Assembly: GCF_913773635.1 (NCBI RefSeq)
Contig: NZ_CAJYGQ010000009.1
Location: 62,001 to 126,000, forward strand
Length of the DNA stretch: 64,000 bases
Origin: an uncultured Mucilaginibacter sp.
GTDB taxonomy: Bacteria; Bacteroidota; Bacteroidia; Sphingobacteriales; Sphingobacteriaceae
Direction: 5' to 3'
Each line of letters starts with the position of its first letter. Within the stretch, counting starts at the first letter, position 1. Of this stretch, positions 37,609 through 45,998 are shown one piece after another. Position numbers and translations under genes: made by a program. The notes under the pieces are model-generated. The model did no database searches, had not been told where the DNA came from, and saw only the letters and a program-made list of their open reading frames with translations.

Positions 37609-38217
37609 CTATTTAACCGCTTTTACCACGAAGTTTTCAAATACTACAGGGAAACTTTTTTTGCCCGGTGCAGCGGCAACCACACCAATCTGAGCTTTCA
37701 CCTTAGGCGGGAAGTACGCTAAGCGCAGCATTTTAAAAGTTTTACTATCAAAAGAGTATTCTATTTGCACGTAATCGCCTTTGCGTAGTAATTTCAGCCA
37801 TATTGATTTAGGGCTATCTGTACGTGGCACAACCGACCAGTCAGACACCTCACGCGTAACCACGGCACTTACATTTTGTACACCGTCAACATACTCAATG
37901 CCGGTTTTAATCCAGTTCTTGTTATCTATACGCACCATTAAACCGGCCTGGTGAAACAACTCTTGATAACTGCCCGTAACTTTTACAGTAGCTTCAAAAT
38001 CACCTTCGGTTTCCTGATAATAAAACGGCCCCGAATCACGAATAAAATCATAATGGGTAATACGCCAGTAATCAGTACCCGGATCAACGGTAAAAGTTAA
38101 TTTTTGAGCATTACCGCTCCATTGTTTAGGTTGGTTAAACCATTTCATTGTTTTGGTTTGTGCGTTAGCATAAAAACATGCCAGGGTCAGGCATATTGAA
38201 GGTATAAGCTTTTTCAT
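37609..38217 (-). CDS. DUF1349-domain secreted protein
   Basis: A 202-residue protein with a signal peptide ending ANAQ near residue 19. The mature part has PGTDYWRITHYDF, GDFEATVKVTG, QAGLMVRIDNKNWIKTGIEYVDG and VVTREVSDWS, which match DUF1349, a concanavalin A-like beta-sandwich. Such domains may bind carbohydrates, but no catalytic residues can be asserted. It converges with the TIGR02757 gene, with six bases between stops, and stands alone on its strand. Confidence 0.85.
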   Translation of the reverse strand: MKKLIPSICLTLACFYANAQTKTMKWFNQPKQWSGNAQKLTFTVDPGTDYWRITHYDFIRDSGPFYYQETEGDFEATVKVTGSYQELFHQAGLMVRIDNKNWIKTGIEYVDGVQNVSAVVTREVSDWSVVPRTDSPKSIWLKLLRKGDYVQIEYSFDSKTFKMLRLAYFPPKVKAQIGVVAAAPGKKSFPVVFENFVVKAVK

Positions 38218-38396
38218 AATTGGTTGAATGTAAAAGGAAGCTAATTAAAGGATTTTAGCTGAGAGTTTTATTATAAACCTAATAAGTTATGGTTAACTGG
38301 TTCCGGCATCTCGCCTTTGTAATATGACTGCACCGTGTTGACATTCTATAATTGATTTATAGATAACTACAGCATAACCAATTAGATGTCTATCCT

Positions 38397-39452
38397 CTAC
38401 TCTTCCTCCTTAAAATAAACTTTATAGTAATTCATGGCCTTGGCATCGTCAAACCCTTTTTCAATCAAATCTTTATCACCATGAATATATATATGGAAGT
38501 TACGGTCGAGCTTTAAAACACTTTTGTATACACGTGCCTGCTTTTTTACAGCATTGTCTGAAATTTCAAACGAGTCGGGTATGCGGGTATCGTACTCTTC
38601 CTCATACTGATTTTTGTAATTTTTGAACGATTCAATAGCTTGATCATTGCCCAACACCTCGCCCGCAAATTCATCCATCTCAAATGTATCTTTCTCCTTA
38701 AAATACTTCATCGAGCGGTTAAGCAGGTCAATTTTATCTGCTTTGCTCATCTCAAATTCATCGTCGAGCTTTTGTGTTACAAAATTTTTATAAATGCTGA
38801 GTGTGTTATTGGTTTGATTAAAGTTATCGTTACGAACCTTAAGCTTCAGGAAATCGTCCTTCCAATAAACGGCATCATTGCTACGGTTGGTTTGATCAAT
38901 AGCTACCACTTTGTAACCATCTTCCTTCTGCACATTGAAAATCAAACAGCCTTTGTCAAGCTTATTAATATTAATGGCATTTTCTTCATAATCCAAACCA
39001 AAGCCCCCTTCCTGCGGATATACTTTCAGAAACGTTTCCTTATTTTCAGATTTGAATATTCCTATGGCATCAAGCAGTTCGCCCTCCAGCTGCACATTGG
39101 TAAAATAGCCAATATAAACCTCGCCTGCCTTAATTTTTGGATGCCCTGATGTGCTATACAAATGCTTGGCAATTTGCTGCGAAAGCTCGTGAAAGCGCTT
39201 CTTGTCTTCAAAAATATCTGTGCAGTAATAATGTATTTCGTTCAGATGTAAATCGTCGCCCGGATGCATCAGATGGTAAACTTCGTTCGTTTTTTCAAAC
39301 GGAGATAGAAAATACTGCATAAGCAAGCGCGGTATAATCTCATCTTTAAGTTCAATAGGCGCATCAGAAAGTGCATAGCGTTCATCCTGCAGCGGATTGC
39401 CAACATGATGTACCGAAATAGTTTGGAGTGAAGCCTCGAATGAAGTTACCAT
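38397..39452 (-). CDS. Nucleoid-associated protein (NdpA/YejK-like)
   Basis: A 351-residue cytoplasmic protein matching the nucleoid-associated family PF04245 by recall. Seen are ISVHHVGNPLQDERY, LLMQYFLSPF, EIHYYCTDIFED, a central GCLIFNVQKEDGYKVVAIDQ and DFLKLKVRNDNFNQT. The C-terminal third is charged and helical. Members are found on the nucleoid in E. coli, but their role is unclear. No neighbours explain its job; it is in a core-genome stretch. Confidence 0.82.
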   Translation of the reverse strand: MVTSFEASLQTISVHHVGNPLQDERYALSDAPIELKDEIIPRLLMQYFLSPFEKTNEVYHLMHPGDDLHLNEIHYYCTDIFEDKKRFHELSQQIAKHLYSTSGHPKIKAGEVYIGYFTNVQLEGELLDAIGIFKSENKETFLKVYPQEGGFGLDYEENAININKLDKGCLIFNVQKEDGYKVVAIDQTNRSNDAVYWKDDFLKLKVRNDNFNQTNNTLSIYKNFVTQKLDDEFEMSKADKIDLLNRSMKYFKEKDTFEMDEFAGEVLGNDQAIESFKNYKNQYEEEYDTRIPDSFEISDNAVKKQARVYKSVLKLDRNFHIYIHGDKDLIEKGFDDAKAMNYYKVYFKEEE

Positions 39453-39499
39453 AGAGGCGGCAAAGGTAATTAATAATTTGAGAGCCGCTGAAGAGATAC

Positions 39500-39859
39500 T
39501 TAACCTGCCTTTGTATGCTGCTCGTCCTGACGGCGCATTTCATTCAGCTGAATTTCGTACGTTTTCATGCGGGCATGCAAAATATCAACTTCTGTACGCA
39601 GCATTTGTATTTCGGTAATCAGCTTAGGCGATTCTGTTTTAGTTACCTTTTTTTCGCCGCTTCCTAAAATAAGCCACTCGGGAGAGTACTTTAGCTGAAA
39701 GCACAGTTTGCGAATAAGATAATAGCTGATTTCCTGCTTGCGGTTAATAACCTTGCTTATAAAACCCTGGTCAACCTCAATGGCTTTGGCCAATCCTAAC
39801 TGGCCGCCATGTTCTTTTACAATTACTTTTAGGCGTTTAATAACCGCGTCGTCAGACAT
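39500..39859 (-). CDS. Small helix-turn-helix regulator with C-terminal coiled coil
   Basis: A 119-residue protein. Residues about 5-65 form a Cro/XRE-like helix-turn-helix (GGQLGLAKAIEVDQGFISKV then YYLIRKLCFQLKYSPEWLI); residues about 78-112 look like a coiled coil (LITEIQMLRTEVDILHARM). It probably binds DNA as a dimer. Upstream on its own strand a perfect -7 box abuts a palindrome (39872-39897), the expected place for negative autoregulation. Targets other than itself are not apparent. Confidence 0.8.
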   Translation of the reverse strand: MSDDAVIKRLKVIVKEHGGQLGLAKAIEVDQGFISKVINRKQEISYYLIRKLCFQLKYSPEWLILGSGEKKVTKTESPKLITEIQMLRTEVDILHARMKTYEIQLNEMRRQDEQHTKAG

Positions 39860-39871
39860 AGATATGCTTTA

Positions 39872-39897
39872 TTTGCAATTACGTTACTTATTGCAAA
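39872..39897. promoter_or_regulatory. Palindromic operator before the HTH gene
   Basis: TTTGCAAT and ATTGCAAA form perfect 8-base arms around a 10-base spacer. The site lies 12 bp upstream of the start and directly follows the -7 box, so a bound protein would block transcription. Autoregulation is an inference from position. Confidence 0.55.
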
Positions 39898-39905
39898 CAA
39901 ACATA
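39898..39905 (-). promoter_or_regulatory. -7 promoter box of the HTH gene
   Basis: TATGTTTG on the minus strand is an exact TAnnTTTG match, adjacent to the palindrome at 39872-39897. No clear -33 TTTG was checked at the expected spacing. Confidence 0.45.
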
Positions 39906-39926
39906 TAAAATTATAGACAAGGCAAA

Positions 39927-40262
39927 TTACTTTTTCACATTATTCAGTTGCCGCATTAACTGATCTAAGCCGTGATTGTATTTTTTTATGCAAATGCTTT
40001 CGTTCTTATACAGGCACACCAATTCATCAAGCTTATTTTTATAACGCTCATGCTCGGGGTGTGATGAATGGGGAAGCTTTGTACGTATAGTATTAAATTT
40101 ATTCAAAGTTGATTTTTGAAGCAGTAACGGCGCCACGTTTTTATTCTGCTTCATGATGCTGGTTACCTTATTATGCTGGCGACTCATGATGTAAATTATT
40201 AGAAAGATGCCGGCAAAACCAACTGCTGAAAATGCGATAATAAACTTATTAAGAGTAAACAT
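39927..40262 (-). CDS. Small single-pass membrane protein, unknown function
   Basis: A 111-residue protein with one N-terminal membrane helix (about 6-26, FIIAFSAVGFAGIFLIIYI) and a basic, helical remainder rich in Lys, Asn and His. No domain is recognised. It lies 67 bp upstream of the HTH gene on the same strand, but the HTH gene has its own promoter and operator in between. It is divergent from the CAP-domain gene at 40472. Coding status is supported by length and the clear membrane anchor. Confidence 0.6.
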   Translation of the reverse strand: MFTLNKFIIAFSAVGFAGIFLIIYIMSRQHNKVTSIMKQNKNVAPLLLQKSTLNKFNTIRTKLPHSSHPEHERYKNKLDELVCLYKNESICIKKYNHGLDQLMRQLNNVKK

Positions 40263-40471
40263 TTTTAGGCTGAAACTAAATGATAGATAGATGTTTATAT
40301 TTCTCTTTAGACGTCAAAAATACAACCGTGGTTTCAATAAAATTACATTTACATAAAAGTATCTTAACACATTAAAATTTTGAATGAAAAAATAAATTCC
40401 TGAAAAATGGAGTTAAAAAAATATCGCATTAAGCTAAACCAAAACTTAAGATTTCAGTCTTAAAAACTGCT

Positions 40472-41029
40472 ATGGGTAGATTTTTGATTAATTTATTTTT
40501 TATGCTGATTGTGAGCAGCTTGCTTATGCCTAGCCAGGCACAAAGCATAAGCTCAAAATTTAAGAATGAATTTCTAACGCGCATAAACAAAATACGAAAA
40601 CAGGGTTGCAAGTGCGGCACAACTAACATGCCTCAGGTTGCACCATTAGTTTGGAATGATGATTTAGCCGCCGCTGCAGCAGGCCATGCACGTGATATGG
40701 CCCGTAACAACTACTTTAGCCATAACAGCCGAGACGGCCGCTCAATTGAGGCTCGTATTACCAATGCAGGCTACACTTACGATGGCTATAAAAGTTTTGC
40801 CATAGGTGAAAACATTGCCCAAGGGCAAACCAGCATTGCCGAGGTTAATGAGGGTTGGTTCAAAAGTCCGCGCCATTGTATGAACTTAATGAACCGCGAT
40901 TTTACAGAAATTGGTATTGCCGAACATGACACCTACTGGGTGCAGGACTTTGGCGGACGCGGAGCTTTTACCAAACGGGAAAAGGAGCTGATAAAAAGCG
41001 GCAGGATAAAAATAAGGCGCGTTAAATAA
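40472..41029 (+). CDS. Secreted CAP-domain (SCP/PR1-like) protein
   Basis: A 185-residue protein with a signal peptide ending SQAQ near residue 24. The CAP fold is shown by FLTRINKIRKQGCKCG, PLVWNDDLAAAAAGHARDM with its His, NNYFSHNSRDGRS, AIGENIAQGQ, GWFKSPRHCMNLMN and IGIAE. The conserved His and Glu residues of the CAP cavity appear intact. Bacterial CAP proteins are secreted with mostly unknown roles. The stop is three bases from the stop of the convergent EEP gene. Confidence 0.88.
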   Translation: MGRFLINLFFMLIVSSLLMPSQAQSISSKFKNEFLTRINKIRKQGCKCGTTNMPQVAPLVWNDDLAAAAAGHARDMARNNYFSHNSRDGRSIEARITNAGYTYDGYKSFAIGENIAQGQTSIAEVNEGWFKSPRHCMNLMNRDFTEIGIAEHDTYWVQDFGGRGAFTKREKELIKSGRIKIRRVK

Positions 41030-41032
41030 CAC

Positions 41033-41869
41033 CTACATTGTTATTTTAGCCTCAACCGGAAAATGATCTGAAGGATATTTGCCCTGATAGCTATCAGTAA
41101 GCACACCCCAGCTTTTTACCTTAACTGCAGGCGAGGTAAATATATGATCTATAATTTCCATGCTTTCAAGATTGCTGCCAAAACCGTTGTACGTTCCGTT
41201 ATTTACATAAGGAAATTGCACTTTGCGGTAGGTATCTTCAAGCAATTTAGAATCAGCTATACGCTGATACCAGGTACTGGTGTGATCGCCGTTAAAATCT
41301 CCGGTTAATATAACGTTGCTGTTGCCGGCTATTGATTTTATTTGCTGCAGTATAAGTTTGCTGCTTTCTTCGCGCGCAACTTTGCCCTCATGATCATAAT
41401 GCACATTAAAGAAGTAAAACTTTTTGCCCGAACCAACATCCTGCAAATACACCCATGAGCATAGACGGTTACAGCATCTAGCATCCCAACCTAATGATGG
41501 CTTTTGCGGTGTTTGTGACAGCCAAAAATCTCCTTTGGCCAACAATTTAAATTTGTCTTTTTTAAAAAATATGGCTGAGTGTTCGCCCTTTTCTTTTCCA
41601 TCGTCTCTGCCAACACCATATCGCTGATATTGAGGTAACGTTTTAGTTATATCTGCTAACTGGTTTTCTAATGCTTCCTGTGTACCAAATACATCAAAAT
41701 CATGAAACCTTATAAGGTTGGCTACAACCGGTGCACGGTCTTTCCATAAGTTACCTGTATCGTTTTTAGTATCAAAACGTAAATTATACGAAGCCACCGT
41801 TAACTGTTGGGCTTTTGCAACCAAACCCGCAAAAGCAAAAATGGCAAATAACAAAAATATTTTTTTCAT
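41033..41869 (-). CDS. Secreted endonuclease/exonuclease/phosphatase-family hydrolase (paralogue)
   Basis: A 278-residue protein, close in length and sequence to the enzyme at 6950-7789. Signal peptide ends VAKAQ near residue 21. Catalytic motifs: YNLRFD, the Glu in GTQEALE, GDFNGD and SDHFP. Shared blocks include GNLWKDRAPVVANLIRFHDFD and CNRLCSWVYLQD. Like other EEP enzymes it should cleave phosphodiester or phosphomonoester bonds with a metal ion. Unlike its paralogue it is not linked to a SusCD pair and stands alone, so it may be the housekeeping version. Confidence 0.85.
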   Translation of the reverse strand: MKKIFLLFAIFAFAGLVAKAQQLTVASYNLRFDTKNDTGNLWKDRAPVVANLIRFHDFDVFGTQEALENQLADITKTLPQYQRYGVGRDDGKEKGEHSAIFFKKDKFKLLAKGDFWLSQTPQKPSLGWDARCCNRLCSWVYLQDVGSGKKFYFFNVHYDHEGKVAREESSKLILQQIKSIAGNSNVILTGDFNGDHTSTWYQRIADSKLLEDTYRKVQFPYVNNGTYNGFGSNLESMEIIDHIFTSPAVKVKSWGVLTDSYQGKYPSDHFPVEAKITM

Positions 41870-41965
41870 AAGGCAAACTTGTGTTTAGGCTTTCGAAAGT
41901 AATATTAACGTTTTGATGCTAAATTGTCAACACGCAATGTTAACCTTCGTTTAATATAAAACACG

Positions 41966-41973
41966 TATTTTTG
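41966..41973 (+). promoter_or_regulatory. -7 box three bases before the metallophosphatase ATG
   Basis: TATTTTTG (TAnnTTTG match) is followed by CTG and the ATG at 41977. If used, transcription would begin at or next to the start codon, giving a leaderless mRNA. No good TTTG at the -33 spacing. Confidence 0.35.
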
Positions 41974-41976
41974 CTG

Positions 41977-43104
41977 ATGACCGAATTTACAACTACCAAA
42001 CATTCTACACCGGTTATAAAACTGAATCAACCCGACGATAGCCACAAATTTAAGTTGCTGCCTGCACCGGTTGGTAATTACCCTTACCACTTGCCGCTTA
42101 CTGATAAAGTTTCTGCTGTATCTGATCAAAAAATTGTTTTTCAGATGGTTGGCGACACCGGAAGTGTGCGTAACCCGGCCTTTCAACGTGAGGTTGCCGA
42201 GGAAATGATAACGCAGTTTATCGAGGCAGAGTCACCTGAAGATAAACCGCTTTTTTTGTTTCATTTGGGCGATGTGGTTTATCATCACGGAGAAGCTGAT
42301 CGCTATTACGACCAGTTTTTTAATCCATACCGCAACTATCCTGCTCCGGTTTTCGCTATTGCCGGCAACCATGATACCGACGTAAACGCCGAAAGTAAAA
42401 CGCCATACCAAAGTCTTGATGCGTTTAAGCAGGTTTTTTGCTCGGCGCAAGAGCATATAGTGCCATTTAGCAACGATGTAAAGTGGAAGAGCAACACGCA
42501 ACCCAATACCTATTGGACGTTAATTACACCGTTGGCCAACATCATTGGCTTGCACAGTAATGTGCCTAAATTTGGTATTATTACCGATGAACAACGCGCG
42601 TGGTTTATTGAGGAATTGAAGCGGGCTGGTAGTGAAAGGCCAGCAAAAGCAATCATCATTTGCATACATCACGCCCCCTACTCTGCCGATATCAATCATG
42701 GCTCAAGCCTTGCCATGATCAACTTTTTAGAAACTGCATTTACTGAAACCGGTGTTAAACCCAATATTGTATTTAGCGGGCATGTGCATAATTATCAACG
42801 CTTCAGCAAAACGTATAGTGATGGCAAAGAAGTACCCTATATAGTTGGCGGCTCAGGCGGTTTTGACGAGTTACATGCAATTGCTCAGGTAGATGATGAA
42901 CGTTTTACTAACCAAAGCGAAGTATTCAAAAACGTGAAACTCATGAATTACTGCGATAACCGTCACGGCTTTCTTAAAATAGCCATTGAAAAAATAAATG
43001 ATCAGCTAATTCTATCCGGACAGTATTTTAGTTTGCCACATAAAACAGGCGACATAAAAGAACCTGCATCACTCGATGATGAATTTAGCATCATTATCAA
43101 ATAA
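41977..43104 (+). CDS. Calcineurin-like metallophosphoesterase
   Basis: A 375-residue protein with no signal peptide. All metal-binding motifs of the family are visible: GDTGS near residue 62, LGDVVYHHG near 95, AGNHDTD near 130, CIHHAPYS near 230 and FSGHVHNYQRF near 265. The enzyme should hydrolyse phosphomonoesters or diesters with two metal ions; its substrate cannot be predicted. ATG 41977 is preferred over a TTG two codons before. A strong bidirectional terminator follows its stop directly. Confidence 0.88.
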   Translation: MTEFTTTKHSTPVIKLNQPDDSHKFKLLPAPVGNYPYHLPLTDKVSAVSDQKIVFQMVGDTGSVRNPAFQREVAEEMITQFIEAESPEDKPLFLFHLGDVVYHHGEADRYYDQFFNPYRNYPAPVFAIAGNHDTDVNAESKTPYQSLDAFKQVFCSAQEHIVPFSNDVKWKSNTQPNTYWTLITPLANIIGLHSNVPKFGIITDEQRAWFIEELKRAGSERPAKAIIICIHHAPYSADINHGSSLAMINFLETAFTETGVKPNIVFSGHVHNYQRFSKTYSDGKEVPYIVGGSGGFDELHAIAQVDDERFTNQSEVFKNVKLMNYCDNRHGFLKIAIEKINDQLILSGQYFSLPHKTGDIKEPASLDDEFSIIIK

Positions 43105-43143
43105 AGCAAAAGGCCTCCTATTTGAACCGGGAGGCCTTTTGCT
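43105..43143. terminator. Bidirectional terminator between the metallophosphatase and AHSA1-type genes
   Basis: Arms AGCAAAAGGCCTCC (43105-43118) and GGAGGCCTTTTGCT (43130-43143) pair perfectly. T-rich DNA follows on the plus strand (eight or more T) and A-rich DNA before it supplies a weaker run for the minus strand. Confidence 0.88.
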
Positions 43144-43149
43144 TTTTTT

Positions 43150-43512
43150 TTACTTACTCTCCGTATATTTTTTAAAGTTGTTTAAAATTGCTTGCCAACC
43201 ATCCTGTTGCATTTGAATAGGGTTTGAATCTTCCGGTTCGAATGTTTCTGTGACTATGGTTTGCCCATCACTTTCTTCAAATAAAATTGCAACCTTACGC
43301 CCGTCATCTATGGTGTAAGCAATGCTTTTAAAGTCTTCAACACGATCATACTTTCCGCCAAAATCAAAACTGAAGCTACCATCTTTTGCGGCCATAGTTG
43401 TTTTAAAAGAACCGCCTGTACGCAAGTCGTTTTCGGCGTGAGGTGCATGCCAATCATCAGATGCAAACGCCCAACTTGTTATATGCGACGGATGATTCCA
43501 AAACTCCCACAC
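43150..43512 (-). CDS. AHSA1/SRPBCC-domain protein, main part of a frameshifted gene
   Basis: The frame encodes 120 residues starting at a GTG within the family's opening block: VWEFWNHPSHITSW, then FASDDWHAPHAEND, GGSFKTTMAAKDG and the C-terminal DGWQAILNNFKKYTE. These match the START-like AHSA1 family, which bind hydrophobic ligands or act as Hsp90 activators in eukaryotes. The first strand is missing from this frame but is found in another frame just upstream (43514-43576), separated by a run of eight A. Removing one A would give METSSKDPIVIKANINAPIKK joined to VWEFW. So the gene is likely frameshifted, or read through by slippage. Confidence 0.7.
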   Translation of the reverse strand: MWEFWNHPSHITSWAFASDDWHAPHAENDLRTGGSFKTTMAAKDGSFSFDFGGKYDRVEDFKSIAYTIDDGRKVAILFEESDGQTIVTETFEPEDSNPIQMQQDGWQAILNNFKKYTESK

Positions 43513-43513
43513 T

Positions 43514-43576
43514 TTTTTTTATCGGAGCATTTATGTTTGCCTTGATTACTATTGGGTCTTTACTGCTTGTTTCCAT
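43514..43576 (-). pseudogene. Out-of-frame N-terminus of the AHSA1-type gene
   Basis: From ATG 43576 the minus strand reads METSSKDPIVIKANINAPI, the first beta-strand expected of an AHSA1 protein (motif NAPI before VWE). The frame then meets the A8 tract at 43513-43520 and departs from the main part. See the CDS at 43150-43512. Confidence 0.6.
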
Positions 43577-43684
43577 CTTTTTTGAGTCTGTAATATTCTC
43601 AAATTTAGCACAAGTTTGTAAAGTGTATACTGGCTATACGCGACAAAATTGGGGCGAAAAAAACATTCATCTTAATAAACAAAA

Positions 43685-43710
43685 AAAGCCGTGAGCATTG
43701 CCACGGCTTT
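43685..43710 (-). terminator. Intrinsic terminator of dps
   Basis: AAAGCCGTG and CACGGCTTT form a 9-bp stem around an 8-base loop; on the minus strand it is followed by TTTTT. It lies 19 bp past the dps stop. Confidence 0.85.
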
Positions 43711-43729
43711 ACAATAAGGAAAGCTGGAA

Positions 43730-44209
43730 TTAATCTTCGTTCACAAATGAACGTAGCATCCAGGTGTTTTTCTCTTTATACTGCATAAAACGATTGATCA
43801 TATCGTTAGTACCATCGTCGCCCGCGTCAGATGTAATGTCAAGTATATTACGCTCCATTTCAATCAACGCTGCCATGTCAGCAATAAGTGCTTTTACCAT
43901 ATCAGTATCTTTCATACCAATGGTATTTATCTCTATTATTTGCGAGGTTTGAATGTACTCGGCAAAAGTGCTGTACGGTGGCTTTCCCAAGGTCAAAATG
44001 CGCTCGGCAAGCTCATCAATAAAAGTAAGCGCTTCTGTGTATAATTCTTCAAACTTAACGTGTAAGGTAAAAAAGCTTGGTCCTTTAACATTCCAGTGGC
44101 AGCCACGTAATTTTTGGTAATGTATATGGTAGTTAGCTAATAACTCATTTAAATGATCAACTACAGGCTTCACCTCCTGTTCGTTCAAACTTATTTCTTT
44201 TGCGTCCAT
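43730..44209 (-). CDS. dps: Dps-family ferritin-like DNA-protection protein
   Basis: A 159-residue four-helix bundle protein. The ferroxidase site at the dimer interface is indicated by GCHWNVKGPSFFTLHVKFEELY (His and Asp/Glu positions) and DELAERILTLG. The C-terminal helix contains NDMINRFMQYKEKNTWMLRSF. Dps proteins form 12-subunit shells that store iron, consume peroxide and protect DNA in stress or stationary phase. It is monocistronic: its own promoter lies at 44241-44273 and a terminator follows. Confidence 0.93.
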   Translation of the reverse strand: MDAKEISLNEQEVKPVVDHLNELLANYHIHYQKLRGCHWNVKGPSFFTLHVKFEELYTEALTFIDELAERILTLGKPPYSTFAEYIQTSQIIEINTIGMKDTDMVKALIADMAALIEMERNILDITSDAGDDGTNDMINRFMQYKEKNTWMLRSFVNED

Positions 44210-44240
44210 AGTATAGTATTTGTAAGTGTATCTTTCAACA

Positions 44241-44273
44241 CAAACCTAAGTGAAGTGTTTGAAAGTAGCCAAC
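44241..44273 (-). promoter_or_regulatory. Promoter of dps
   Basis: On the minus strand GTTG (44270-44273, three of four to TTTG) is followed after 21 bases by TAGGTTTG (44241-44248), an exact TAnnTTTG. This is the Bacteroidota sigma-ABfr pattern. The -7 box ends 31 bases before the ATG. Confidence 0.55.
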
Positions 44274-44312
44274 ATTTCAATCTCATTTAAATAAAAATTC
44301 TAATTTTAAAGC

Positions 44313-45074
44313 ATGAGCACTTTCAAGCTTTTGGTTGCCGAACATTTCGCAGGTGAAGTATGGCGTATGGAGGTAGATTATGTTACCCATACATTACTTG
44401 CCGAGATACGAAATATTGAAGATAGGGCTGTAAGCTTTGCTTCTATTGATCTTAAGAACGGGAAGACAAATTTCAAAAATTACACTGTAGACGAGAAATG
44501 GTTAACTGGTATAGAAACCGCTTACAATGGCGTGCTCTTATTACACTTTTATGAAAACACGGCCAGTCCAGCTCATAAGGGTTTAACAGCTATTGAGGCT
44601 GCAACAGGCAAATTGCTATGGTATAACTTCAATTTAACCTTTGATCATTTAAGCTCAAACGGACCTATTGTTTTTGACAGTCGCTTTCAACCTGCAACAT
44701 ACTCGCTCTTAAATATTGATAACGGAGTAGCTTTGCGCAAATTTAATTCTAATGATGACCTTGTTGTTGATAACCAGATTATCGTACCGCAAACCATTCC
44801 GATGCCTGCAAATTTACCAAAGTTGCCGTCAGAGTCTAATCATAACAATGTTCATTATCTGGAATACAATAACTGGATAATTGTATCTTTGCACTCGCTT
44901 TGGGCCGGCCAGCTTAAACAAAGTTTATACCTTGTTAAAGACGGCGTTCTAATTTTTGAGGATATATTGAATACCAATATACAAAAATTACAACCCGAGG
45001 CGTTTGTTTTATACCGTAACCAGCTTATTTATTTAAAAGATAAGGTGGAGATTAAGGTACTTAATTTAAGCTGA
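44313..45074 (+). CDS. DUF4905-like protein, predicted beta-propeller
   Basis: A 253-residue protein without signal peptide. Repeated strands with sequences such as GEVWRMEVD, LLAEIRN, TGIETAYNGVLLLHFYEN and GLTAIEAATGKLLWYNFN resemble PQQ-like propeller blades. I associate it with DUF4905 of Sphingobacteriaceae from memory; no function is known. It is followed 12 bp later by the LysM protein gene, so the three genes to 46632 likely form one transcript. Confidence 0.6.
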   Translation: MSTFKLLVAEHFAGEVWRMEVDYVTHTLLAEIRNIEDRAVSFASIDLKNGKTNFKNYTVDEKWLTGIETAYNGVLLLHFYENTASPAHKGLTAIEAATGKLLWYNFNLTFDHLSSNGPIVFDSRFQPATYSLLNIDNGVALRKFNSNDDLVVDNQIIVPQTIPMPANLPKLPSESNHNNVHYLEYNNWIIVSLHSLWAGQLKQSLYLVKDGVLIFEDILNTNIQKLQPEAFVLYRNQLIYLKDKVEIKVLNLS

Positions 45075-45086
45075 CAAGGTTTTAAC

Positions 45087-45998
45087 ATGACTTTTAAATT
45101 AATTTTTCTGGGTAGCATCATCTCGTGCTTAGCTACACCGGTTTTGGCGCATTCGCCGCTCGATTCTATAGGGGTGGAAAACCTTGACGGAAAGAAGGTT
45201 ATCCTTCATAAACTTGACCCGAAAGACAATTATTACTCCGTGGGTCGCCGTTATAACGTTAAGCCAGCTGCTGTAATTCAATTTAACAGTAACACATCAC
45301 TGCGAGTTGGTAAAGTAATAAAGGTTCCAACCGACTTGCCTTTTGTAAACTCTGGCAATACACCAGCTCCTAGCGTAAGTACAAGTACATCTGCAGCTTC
45401 AGGCGGTAATCAATTAACAGAATACAAGGTTTCTCCCGGTGAAACTTTATACGCCATTTCGAAAAGATTTAACGTGCGGGTAGAAGATATAATGAGCCAG
45501 AATAACCTGACCTCAAATGCACTTCAACCTGGTCAAATTTTAAAAATAAAAGCTGTAACCTCAACCCCTGTTGCGGTTACACAGTCACAAGCTCCGGCTG
45601 TTGCAAACCCTGCCATCGATTCAGCTAAACGCGATTCAACAACAGTAGCAGCCAATGACTCTGTTTCAGTGGAGCGCCGCCTGCCTGCCAACCGTTACGG
45701 CCTGACCGAGCGTAATGAAAAAGGAGTTGCCACATTTATAGATGATGCTGGACTAGGACTTGATCCTAATAAAAAGCTGGTACTGCATCGCACCGCTCCG
45801 GTTGGAACCGTATTGAAAATAACCAATCCCATGACTAACCGAACTACTTATGCCAAAGTAGTTGGTAGGTTCACCGATAATGAGATGACAAAGGACGTGA
45901 TAATTGTGCTTACCAAAAGTGCGGCAGACGCGCTAGGTTCGCTGGATAAACGGTTCCATGTAAATATTAGCTACGGAATGCCTAATGAGCAAGAATAA
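45087..45998 (+). CDS. LysM-repeat cell-wall protein with RlpA-like C-terminus
   Basis: A 303-residue secreted protein (signal peptide ending VLAH near residue 22). Two LysM modules: about 47-87 (YYSVGRRYNVKPAAVIQFN) and about 111-157 (YKVSPGETLYAISKRFNV, then LQPGQILKI), both peptidoglycan-binding. A Ser/Thr/Ala/Pro-rich linker leads to a double-psi-barrel-like C-terminus (GVATFIDDAG, LHRTAPVGTVLKI, VVGRF) similar to RlpA. It probably binds or trims cell-wall glycan. Its 3' end overlaps the uridine kinase start by 14 bp, indicating coupled translation. Confidence 0.85.
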   Translation: MTFKLIFLGSIISCLATPVLAHSPLDSIGVENLDGKKVILHKLDPKDNYYSVGRRYNVKPAAVIQFNSNTSLRVGKVIKVPTDLPFVNSGNTPAPSVSTSTSAASGGNQLTEYKVSPGETLYAISKRFNVRVEDIMSQNNLTSNALQPGQILKIKAVTSTPVAVTQSQAPAVANPAIDSAKRDSTTVAANDSVSVERRLPANRYGLTERNEKGVATFIDDAGLGLDPNKKLVLHRTAPVGTVLKITNPMTNRTTYAKVVGRFTDNEMTKDVIIVLTKSAADALGSLDKRFHVNISYGMPNEQE

